A DNA stretch of 56,207 nt from Seison nebaliae. Taxonomy: Eukaryota > Rotifera > Pararotatoria > Seisonacea > Seisonidae. The DNA is taken from the NCBI GenBank assembly GCA_023231475.1, contig JALJEE010000553.1, positions 1-56,207 on the forward strand, read 5' to 3'. Under the pieces are notes generated by a model that saw nothing but the letters and a program-made list of their open reading frames with translations, was not told the DNA's origin and searched no databases. Each line of letters begins with the position of its first letter. Position 1 is the stretch's first letter. Below, piece after piece: positions 13,264 to 23,551 of the stretch. The position numbers and the translations under genes are program-made.

Positions 13264-15832
13264 CTTAATTTCAATCATCAATTCGAATTCCAACGTGATA
13301 AGATGGAATAGACAATGATTAACGTCAATTGGATACAAGTACCATGATTGAAAAGGAAAGAAAGCGTATCGATCGATGAGTAAAGAATATGGTCCCATTT
13401 CATAAGAAGTGAATTGAATAATTCGTTTCTTCTCATTATAATCCACATCATAAATTCGGTCCGTTCTCCATGCTTCTTCACTTTCATCCCATCTACCAAC
13501 TATCGGATGTTCTTTACAAAATACGAAATTTGGTAATCTAAATAAGAAATTTTCATTTATTTAGATTTTCAGATTCAGCAAATTATCAAACGTAATATAC
13601 ATTGTGATCGGCCTCTCGTCATTGACATGTCTCTTGAATTCTCGTAATTCAGCCACGATATCTTCCTCTAACATTCCACGTCGTTGTTCTTCGGTCATCA
13701 TCATCTGAAGATAAGGTTCGTCCTCTGGGGTTAAATGTCTTTCATCCAACTTCCTTGAGAATGGTCTTGCTTTCGCATTCTCACCGGTTGCCATACTTGA
13801 ACTGACTCTCTATTGAATTCACCATAATTAGTAAATATAGATAAAAAAGAAATACAAACTTCTTCATTTCTATTTATTCGTTGTCCATTAGGTAATTGTT
13901 CAACTAAATGATCTTCATTCATTCGACGAACCTTTTCTTCCTGAGGGAAATGTAATCGATTTAATCGACGTTTCTCTGGAACTTTATTTTAAAAATTTCA
14001 ACGCAAAATTTTCAATTGAATACAAATAATTTAAGAGATTAGAGGAACCTTGAGATAGAATTACATCTGCTACTTTCTTCTCTTGAGGAGGTACATCATA
14101 TAGTTCGATTTGAGTGAAACCGTGAATAGTTCGGAACATTCTCAAATCTATAACATGCCTGTCACATAGCAATTTCAATCGTTTCTTCTCAACTAAATTA
14201 ACAATAAATAAATAATCAATCAATTCAATTCAATTTCTTTAACTATTTTCAAGATGTGTCGGAATATCATATGGATATATTTCTATCAGTTGTTTCGACA
14301 TCCTTGAACGATTGATTGAACCTCTAAATGACTAAAAATATTTTCCACCAAAACTATTTCCTCATATCAATATTAACCATTTCACTTTTTGTTACTTCAC
14401 TTATACTTTGTCTTCTGGATTCGAAATCAGTATTCTTCTTTTTACCAAAATCGATTTCTACTTCTATTTGACTTGCGGTTTCTGAAGGATCTTTTTCAGT
14501 CTCTTTTTCCGGTTCGGGAAGATCCTCTAAAATAATTCAATTTATATTCAAACAAACTCATATAATTCTGACCATATTTTAGTGGTGGGAATTTTTCATT
14601 AGTAAACGATGATAATGATCTTCCAGACAGATAATCAAATGGATAATGTTGAAATGCTACAATAATCATACTCATTGTAAGTGCTCGACAAAGTTCGAAG
14701 CCGTATCCATCCGAAGTCTCGAATTCATGTTGTTTCTGTCGAGGATTCATACTCAAATTCGCCCAAGTACAAATTGAGAAGAAATTCACCAAATTATTTG
14801 TGTACTGGAAATTTAACGTTTCCGAATCAGCATTTACTTGAGCTCTACACATTTTCCTTAAAATATGATCACAGATTTTATCATTACACAATTGATATAA
14901 TTTCACAATGAATGATTCCATTTCATCTTTTAACGATTTCGACGGTTTTATATGTTGAATAATATATTGTAAGGCAAAGATCACCTAAAACCAGACGAAA
15001 TCAATTGATGATGTTGTGAAAAAGAAAAACTACATTTAATGCTGTTCGAGTATGTTCCTCATCAAAATCTTCCGTATCAGTCATGATCGATTCACTCCAG
15101 AGAGTAATAAACGAATTCATAATTGCTGCATTGTATGGATTGACACGATTTACACATTCCACATAATATCTCCATTCCATTTCAGAAGTAATCTTTTCCA
15201 TTAAATTCAAAGTCAGTTCTTTCCGATTGCCAAACAATTCATAGAATTCTCCCAATTCTTTTATTTTCAGTTCAAGAGTCTACAAAATTCCAAGAATTTC
15301 TTTCAAGTCAAATTCTGCTCCAACTTCTTTATCTCGTCTCTTCTTTTCTTGTGCTTCGCGTTCGCGTTGTTCCTGTAAACGACTCTCTTCTGCTAAAGCA
15401 GCTAAACGTGCTTCCTCTGCAAATTTTCCCAATTAACTATAAAAATAGATGAAATTTGGATGAACCTTCTTGTTGTCTCAATCGTTCTGCTTCCAATTCT
15501 CGTTGTCGTTTACTTTTCTTTCCTTTTCCCTAATAAATAAAAGATTATACATAATTTCTCTAACAATCGACTACTTACAGAAATTATCAATTTAATATAG
15601 TTTCAAAGCATTCTGAAAATTAGTAAAAGCAAATCAACCAAAATCAAGACTCAATTTACTATATTTATTTTACATTACAATACCTTTCTTCCACGTCCTT
15701 TTCCTTTTCCTTTTCCCTTAGCCTTTTTACGTGGACCTGCACGTTTACCCTTCTTTCCCTTTTTCTTACCACCTTTCTTAGGCTAACAATATCGGATGAT
15801 GAGTCGAAGGATGAATTGAAGCAACTAACCAT
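13264..15832 (-). CDS. DNAI7: DNAI7/CASC1, N-terminal half (5' exons)
   Basis: These are the 5' exons of axonemal dynein intermediate chain 7. The start is ATG at 15832-15830, followed at once by a donor (GTTAGT) and a 47-nt intron; exon 2 begins PKKGGKKKGKKG. Next come a basic Lys/Gly-rich head, a Glu/Arg/Gln-rich coiled segment (REREAQEKKRRDKE), and the family block EWRYYVECVNRVNP..FITLWSESI. Near the end are HPIVGRWDESEEAWRTD and FFPFQSWYLYPIDVNH, which match vertebrate CASC1 (FPFQSWELRPLNV). About 11 introns of 33-150 nt are needed, most with GTT donors (for example a 45-nt intron GTTGGA..TGTAG). The last exon ends at 13264 after EIEIK, in the middle of a conserved segment. The remaining C-terminal half is found in order on the same strand at 2473-3938. 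Confidence 0.88.
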
Positions 15833-16246
15833 TATCTTTCCTGAAATAACGAACTAATGTGATTTAAATTAATATTTACATTTCCCATGGAAACTTCAAT
15901 ATTATTCCAATGATGTGAAACTTTATAATATCAGATTTCATTGAAATATTTATTAAAGTTTTAAGCTCAATTTTTTCCGACTAAAAAATATCACACCGAC
16001 CGAATAATGTTGAAACACATTTGAAAAAACATTTTATCGAATATAAAAAATTTTCAGTCCAAAATATTAATTTTTAGGAAGTTTTAAAATTTTCAATTTT
16101 GAATAATTGGTGAAAACCAACAATTTTATCGCAAATAACTCGCTATACTCTATGATTGTCAGTTCAAAACTAAATAAGAAAGATAAATAACTTATTATTA
16201 TTATTCAGAAATTTTAATTCAAATTTAATTATACGAAACTTATTTG

Positions 16247-17183
16247 TTAAGGAACTGTCCTCGGGTATTCGTAGTCGAATTCATGTTCCAAAGATGTGGG
16301 AGGATAAAAGTTGGAAATCGTTGCCATTCCCTTAGCTTGGTAAGCCTTAATAATAATTGACGCGAAGAACATAAGAACCATTATCACTACCAGCAGCACG
16401 GTTATCGGCCATCTTAATTTCTTGAACAATTCATACGTTCCTATATTTTATCCTGTCACAACATTTGAGAAAGGAAAAATGAACTTAAATAAGTTTTAGA
16501 CAATATTCCTAGAAGAAATAAATAAGAAAAATTCCAGGAAGAGAGATTAAACTGTCTGTCATTCTTGCAGCTTTCTTAACTTTGGGTGTCACAATCAATT
16601 TTTCGATTTCCATCAGAATCATATTAACAATTGTATTTTCTGTGCATTGTCAAATTTTTGACAAATTAAAAATCATTCATCGTTTGTTGAAGAAAAACTT
16701 GGTCTTTTTCGACGTTTCATTAATTTTCTTATTTTGCTAGTTGCATTATTTGAAATGTTTTGGTTAAGATAATTTTCTTTCACAATTACGTTCAATTCCA
16801 TTCGATTTCCATATTGATTCATTACTAATTAAATTTATAATTATTTAAAAATTAATTTTCTCTAAATTCATAACATTTAGGAAGAATTGTATTAAAATGA
16901 TTCCATTGATAATATAAAATTATCCGATCATTCCTGACTTTTATCTGTTTGGTGAATATGTGAAGAGATGTCTGTGTATTCGGCTAATGATTATAAATAA
17001 TAAGATTGACTGTGGGAAGAATATTCAAACTGGAACTGGTTTTCTTCTCATACGAAACTGGTAATGAGATGAAGTTGATCGAACATCCCAAAATAAAGTT
17101 CTGGTGAAAGATCGATTGTTTATATGGAGAATAGTGAAGAAGATGTCGGAGGATTTCAACCTCTCGAACACGAGAAGTGACAT
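16247..17183 (-). CDS. MSP-like domain protein with C-terminal membrane anchor (member A)
   Basis: This is the third of three tandem paralogues. The start ATG at 17183 gives MSLLVFERLKSSDIFFTILH, then NNRSFTRTLFWDV. That reads as the first strands of an MSP/VAP-type beta-sandwich. A 47-nt intron (GTTTGA..CATTAG) leads to PNTQTSLHIFTKQIK, matching the PN-containing strand of member B. Later exons read VTPKVKKAARMTD, then via GTT-donor introns TYELFKKLRWP. The single membrane helix is ITVLLVVIMVLMFFASIII, followed by a short acidic-aromatic tail (YPPTSLEHEFDYEYP) to the stop at 16247. The middle exons are tentative. MSP-domain membrane proteins (VAPs, MOSPDs) are usually ER-contact adaptors, but the FFAT-binding lysine pattern of VAPs is not evident, so the role is unknown. 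Confidence 0.5.
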
Positions 17184-17284
17184 ACAATTTGAAATTTTTT
17201 TATTGTTCTAAAATTTAACAAAATTATTTTCATTTTATGTTTCGCTTTTATTTGATTAATCGGATCTAATGTCTTCCTATGGCT

Positions 17285-18425
17285 TTAAGGATGCGGTAAA
17301 TTGACGGAATATTGATATTGCTCCTCGTCCATTAATGGAGGGTCTTCATTAACTGGGGAATTATTAGAAAATTTTATCTCTCGAATCAAAACCAAGAGGG
17401 CATAGTAGAAAACGAAAAAGATAATAATCATAATAATAATTTGATAATATTTTCGTACGTTGAATCGACCTACAATCGAATAGAATTAAAGAAACAATTG
17501 AACAAAATCTGATGAAAACTTTTCTTCTTTTCCAACTTCCTCGATTGTAAATAATAAGGAACTAGAAAAGAAGAAGAATTAGGAAAATTTGAAAGAAAAA
17601 ATAATTTGACTGTTTCGTACTTCAATCATAAAACGGAGGAAAGCCGCATTGATGAAATTTAGAATATCGATAATTTTACAATGAATAAATTCAGTTATCG
17701 GTCGACTCCAATAACAAGCGATTACATAATTGATTCCAGTTAAGAATTTTATGATATATCCAAGAATGTGTCCTTTCGAATGTGTAGCAAGATAATTTCC
17801 TCGTTTATCATCTGAAAATTCTCGCACTTTCTTCTTTTTCTGATGTTTCTTATGTTTCTTCTTTTTTTCTCTTTTGTTTCTTCTTTGATCTGTCAAGAAT
17901 TTCTTTCGTGTTTGATTCAAGTAATCCAAAAGTTTTGGATCGATTTCATCTGATTTTAAAATTTTTAAAGACAATATAATAAGCATTTAACATTCAAGTT
18001 CATCCCTTTTTTTCTTTTTCGATTTCTTCGATTTTTTTCTGTTGTTATTCTTATTAATCTTCAATCTATTGGAATTATTTCGATTCCATCTCTGTTTATC
18101 GATGAATCTTCTCGTGAAATTCAATGCATTTTGTTCGAATTGGATATCAATAAAGTTGCGAAATTGTGAAGGAAATTTTCTCCTGTAAATTCTTATCGTA
18201 TATTGTTCATTTGGCTACGGATAATATGAAATATGAAATTAATTGAAGACGAAAAACTTGGAGATTGTTGGAAATTTGTGATATTTTATAAATTGATTTA
18301 TCGTAAAATAAATTATATTTCAAAAAGTCTTTCGATGATGAATTAATTATTATGAGATCAGCAAAGTAAAATTGATTATTGGGAGAAACGGGTTTGAACG
18401 AAATATTAAACTCTTCCAAATACAT
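17285..18425 (-). CDS. MSP-like domain protein with C-terminal membrane anchor (member B)
   Basis: This is the best-resolved member of the tandem family. The start at 18425 reads MYLEEFNISFKPVSPNNQFY, then ADLIIINSSSKDFLKYNLFY, a typical MSP/ASH strand pattern. A 48-nt intron (GTTTTT..CCGTAG) joins ISNNLQ to PNEQYTIRIYRRKF, the later MSP strands. A Lys/Arg/Ser-rich linker follows, with a 44-nt intron (GTTAAA..ATCAG), more poly-Lys, and hydrophobic stretches (HILGYIIKFLTGINYVIACY). Near the C-terminus are a membrane helix (IIIMIIIFFVFYYALLVLI) and the tail PPLMDEEQYQY. It stops at 17285-17287. The start lies 66 nt after the stop of member C, and its own stop lies 101 nt before the start of member A. 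Function is unknown. Confidence 0.6.
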
Positions 18426-18491
18426 TCAAACAATGTCCAAATTTTTAAATTTTGAGAGATCTTTTTATTTTCGTTTTAAAAAAAATTATGT

Positions 18492-19650
18492 CTAATAATC
18501 GAAATCGATTGATCGATGAGGTCTGTAAAATAAACGTCTGGGATATTCATATTCACGATCCATCAAAGTTGGAGGATATGGATGTTGATTACGGTAATCT
18601 GGAACATTTCCATACGCCTGAACTATGATGACTATTATCACCACCACAAAAGTGAGAAAAGCGAAGAAGATCATATAATTCTTCGTATGTAAAGTAAAGT
18701 CACCATTTAACATTTCTAGAAAAAATTTTAATAAAAGTTATACAAAGTTTAATAAAGAAATACTTTCCAATTTGATTAGTGGTTTCAAGTCGAGAGTATC
18801 TAAAATTTTGTAATTTCAATAATTTCCAAGAAGAATGGTAATAAAACCGAAAACAACTCCTAAAATCGATCTTATCGCCTTATCAGGAACTTTAACAAAT
18901 TTACAATTTATCAATTCGTCAATTCTTAAGAATGAAACCGTCCATCAATTTCTTAGTTCGACGTCTTGCCCTTGTTGACTTTTTAGACCTTTTCGACTTT
19001 TTAGATTTTTTCGATCTGACTGATTTTTTTGATCTATGCGATCTTTTCGATTTTTTCTTTTTCGCCAGCGCATTGGAATTCGTGTTAAATTCAGAAAAAT
19101 TTTGAGATGAAAATAAAATGGAATGATGTCTTAATCGACAGTTTTCAACGAGTTGAACATGGAATAGTTTTCTAGTGAATTTCGTATCCGTCAATTGTTC
19201 TTCAAAAATTTCAGTTTCTTATAGAAATAATCATCTCTAAAAAATTAGCAATCACAATCGAGTAAATTTATAATCTAACAACTTGTATCATGATTCATCA
19301 TGAACGAATTATCTGATGAATATCGAATAAAAATTCGATCAGATTCTTCATTAATTATTGACGAAAATATTTTGATATACTCAATTTGATTTGGCTATAC
19401 GAATTTTTAATTTTCCAAAAAAAATTGACATTAAAACTTTATTCATAATTCTGAGATATTTTTATTTAACTTGAATTAAATAATAGTTTTTTGGAGAAAA
19501 GTATCGTTTGTTATTTGATGAGAATTGACATGCGAGAACAGATTGAGAAGAATAATTATGTAATCGAACAGATGCGGTAAATAGTGATGGATTAATAGAT
19601 TGATGAAATTGTATAATTCCACCAGTTTCAATCGATTTAAATTTCGTCAT
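18492..19650 (-). CDS. MSP-like domain protein with C-terminal membrane anchor (member C)
   Basis: This is the first gene of the tandem trio in transcription order. The start at 19650 reads MTKFKSIETGGIIQFHQSIN, then LFTASVRLHNYSSQSVLACQ, an MSP-like pattern. A downstream exon (EEQLTDTKFTRKLFHVQ) aligns with the PNEQYTIRIYRRKF segment of member B. Next comes a Lys/Arg/Ser repeat linker (KKSKRSHRSKKS). The last exon has a membrane helix (MIFFAFLTFVVVIIVIIV) and the family tail YPPTLMDREYEYP, then FYRPHRS. The stop is at 18492. Two internal exon joins (about 19200-19460 and 18780-18920) are unresolved. The start codon lies only 77 nt after the stop of the receptor gene upstream. Confidence 0.5.
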
Positions 19651-19727
19651 GATTCAATAACAAAGTACATGAATGGATATGAGAAAAGGAGATGAAATAG
19701 AAAATTTTAAACAATACGAGATGTTTA

Positions 19728-22093
19728 TTAATGGATTGGTTCTAAAATCTCAGCACGATTCGATAAATAGACAATCCAATAAATAATATTAATTAATGTG
19801 AATGTTAATGGATATAATAAGCGAGCAGCTGAATCAATTCGACTTCCACTATTCGTCGGATAACGATTAGCGACGGAATGAGAAAGATTCTGTGAGCGAA
19901 TATATGCCGGTTCCAAAGTGTAAATCGATTGAAATGTTCTCCACAAGAATTTTTTAAAACGTAGAAAAATATTTCGATTTTTCCCGTCAATCGAACCAGA
20001 AGTACGAAGAATTGTCTCTTCATTAACAGGATATTCATCTGAATCATCTGCATCATATTCGATTGGATGTTTATTTATTTCACAACTTTCGGACGATTGT
20101 GTAAATTGAACAGATAATTCATTTCCCGTTTCGTTACAAATACATTTCACTATTGTCTCCTGATTGCCTTGTCTGGTGACTTGAGATCCAGTCACAACAT
20201 TATATCGATATTTCTTCACATCATTTTTTTCACGTCTAGTTATCGTGTAAATTTCTTCTTGGAAATTGGCCTTTTGTTGATTGTAAAATTTTTTTATATT
20301 TTTTTCTCCTATCGAACAATTCGTCCCGCTACAAATGATGTTGTTCAATGAACTCTCGGAAATTTCGTTTTCTTTCGTCACATTCTCATAATGACTAAAT
20401 GAGTCATAAGGAGTTTTGGATGAGAAGCTGGTTTCTTTCTCGTCCACATAACAATTAGTACGATTCGATTTAACCACATCGTATTTATTGTAATTGAGAG
20501 GAGAAGCATCTTGAGATGAATTATTTGAAGAATTATTATTCGTTGATGGATTGGATGATATTAAATTGGAATCATCTCCATCTAATATGTCATTCGGTTC
20601 GTCATCTAATTCATTATCTGTCGCTTCATCTCCACTACTATCGCTAGAGAAATAATGTTCTTTCTAAAGAAATTTGAGTTATTAATTAAATTTATTATTA
20701 TATAATAATGAAATTCTAATAAATAACTTGAAGAATTTGTGCTAAAGGAACATCAATCGTCTTTTTATATGGATCGTAAATATCGACATATTCTCCAGAT
20801 CCATATTTAGTGAAATAATGAACACAAGCAAATTCGAACATTGTCGAGAATACGAAGAAGAAAGCTATCCATAAATAATAATCGAGAGCTGTTGTATATG
20901 GAACTTTGGGCAAGTCATTCCTGGCTTCCAATGTAAGGAAGGTTATGGTGAAAACAGTGTAGACACCGAGAGCGATCCGATCACTGGTGGCTTCTCGATT
21001 GAGAAAGAAACCAACCCAAGAGAGAAAGACGAGTAGAGTACATGGCAAGTAGACTTGGAGTAGAAAGTATCCCATATGTCGAATCAGATAAAAATTGATT
21101 TGAAGAATGGAAAAATTTCCTGCAATTCCTTCCATGTAACTTTCATAGAGTGGCGCCTTAATCAAATCGAATTGGGAGAGACCTCGTGAATTCGTCTCGA
21201 ATTTCACCGACGAATTTATACCCATTTTCCATCGATAAATCACTTCGTCATCATAATAAGCGTCTAATGGGAAATTAGTTGGGGAGATAAAATATACGAA
21301 CAACTTCCCAAAAATAAGGGACATACTTGAGTGTCCATTGGGAAATGTTTGAGATTCATGTGACAAGATGATCGAATAGTTAATCTAAAAATTTTTAAAC
21401 GAATTCAAATTATTCAAATATGGAAATGAACCTCATGGAATATACGATGGTTCCATTCCTACGTAATCTGATTAATTTATTGGGTTGAGGAATGGTGTGA
21501 ATGTATGAGCCGAGACCATTATGAATGAATGTGTCGGGACGCCAAATCTGTTCCAAGAGTCGTATACTGACCGATAATTCATCTTCCGGACCGTCAAAAG
21601 CCAATCTTGGGTCAGTCCATGTTTGTCTCATATAACAATCCATTTTGAATGTCTGAATGAGAAGAAAATATTTAAGAAGTGAAAGGAGGAAAATAACCAT
21701 ATCTTGTTCGGAGATTGGTCCGACACTATTTACGTGAAAATCGATTAATATATTCACAGGAGTATCTGTCAATGAAGTGGATGAAGAATATGAAACGAGA
21801 TGAGATTTGAACTGTTCTTTGTGGGTGGTGTTCTCGCTTTGTCATAATTATCCAATAATCGATCAAGGATATTCGTGATGGTTTTCACATATAATTTAGT
21901 CGAACCATTAATCGTTTTACTATGATCACTATGATGATGAAGATATGAAAGAATTGAAGAATATGAATAAGAGAAGTAACATGATAGAATGATTAAATTG
22001 AAAGGATTGATGAGAGGTGTGAACTAATGTGGAAAAGAAGATTGAATGAATAATGACGTTTAGAAGATGGAAAATAATTGTTTGTTCCATCAT
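19728..22093 (-). CDS. Cys-loop ligand-gated ion channel subunit, GABA-A/GRD-like
   Basis: A pentameric ligand-gated channel subunit. The extracellular domain contains ITNILDRLLDNYDK, then WRPDTFIHNG (loop A) and PNKLIRLRRNGTIVYSM. A 38-nt intron (GTTCGT..CATTAG near 21285-21322) must be removed to join the canonical Cys-loop CHMNLKHFPMDTQVC to GSYAYYDDEVIYRW. Four membrane helices follow: M1 LLQVYLPCTLLVFLSWVGFF, M2 starting TSDRIALGVYTV, M3 YYLWIAFFFVFSTMFEFACV, and M4 near the C-terminus (LLYPLTFTLINIIYWIVYL). The M3-M4 loop is long and acidic/Ser-rich. RNDLPKVPYTTALDYYLW and HYFTKYGSGEY place it near insect GRD/CG8916 subunits. The start (ATG at 22093, hydrophobic leader) and first intron are tentative. 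Confidence 0.82.
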
Positions 22094-23551
22094 CCAATCG
22101 TCAATATACTCGTTAACAGATAAATAGATGAATTAATTTCGATTGATTTAAAATGAGAGTCATTGTTATGCTTCGTCTCCAACAATATTTTCTGCCATTG
22201 ATATTAATTGATTTAGTACAATCTCTATATGTGCAAGGGTAATTCCTTCCGTACTTTGTTTACGTATCTACCAGTTTATTAATGTTGACTAAATATTGGA
22301 GAAAATCGGTGGACGAGAAACACGAAAGACAAGAAGGATAAAAGTGAAAGTAAAAGAAGGAGTAATATTTCACAGTTGACGAAATAAATCGTTGAATGAT
22401 AAATAAATTAATGAAATTCTTCAAGGAAATATATCATTTAACTTCGCCATCATAACTATTCATCATCTACGGCATAATGTCATTGAAGAGCGCTGTCGAG
22501 TTTTTGTGGAGAGTCTATTCCACTAGTTGTGTGATAATTGAAAGATGAACTCGATTGCATAGTTGCATCTCATATGCATAAATTTCAGTAGGAAGCGAGG
22601 CGAAAGGGAAGAACGAACGACAAAACGATTAAACTACTTTGGGAAAAAAAGAAGAATAGTCGATAAATAGCTCATCAGTCTCATACATCATTCTAATTCT
22701 CATCATGTTCCCCTCCAATATCATTCTCACAATCAATCATTCAATTCACTTAATCGGAACGAGTCTTGTTGAGAGAATAATTCTCATCCAAAACAAAAAT
22801 CGAATCTCTAAAAATTTTAATTCTCTCTATCAATCTAACCGGATGTTCATCTTATACACTTTATCATAAAATATTCTCTAAAAAGCATGTGCTCTAATTT
22901 ATTGAAATATGGAAAATGAAAGAAAATCCTCTTGTTCTCTCACTTATTCTCTATCAAATATCATCAATTCTGCACACGAAATTCATCTCATTCTCTTCAA
23001 TCATAAAAAAGAATCTTTCCATTAAATGATTTCCCAAAACAACGTCAAGTTAATGGAAAAAAATAAATTCCAAATTATATTTCTCTTAAAAAAATTTTTG
23101 AACATAAAATTTTTTCTAAAGAAATTCGAAAAAACAATTATTTTAAATGAGAATATATAACTAGAAATTCAGGTAGATTTTATTAGGGATAATTTGAAGA
23201 AAATTTATTTTAATTTAATTATAAGAAAATTACGGGGTAGTCATTCAAATTACGATTGGGAGACTAATATATTTAATATACATTTAATTAATTGAACACG
23301 CGTCTGGATATTATAAAAAGAATAAAATGTAGAAATTTCATTACAGCAATAAATAAATGCTGATTTGTTATACTGACAATTTATAAGAAAAGACATTCGA
23401 ATGTTCTGTCGCCAACAGACGATGGTTTGATTAGAATTATAAGAAATTGATTTCCGTTCGATGACATGAACGAACAAATTTCTTCACGAAAGAATACAAT
23501 GTTTTTTTCGATGATTTGATTCATGTGAATTTTGTGGAGGAGAATTAATTC
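22094..23551. other. Intergenic, no gene seen
   Basis: AT-rich DNA upstream of the receptor gene and downstream of the zinc-finger gene (both minus strand). The only ORF (23250-23477, -) has no recognisable protein character. The promoter of the receptor gene and its downstream cluster should lie here, but I see no clear motif. Confidence 0.4.

Noticed and set aside
16984-17187. Frame starting MYVTSRVREVEILRHLL in front of MSP-like member A
   Set aside because: It needs a TTG start; the ATG frame one base over gives a clear MSP-like sequence instead.
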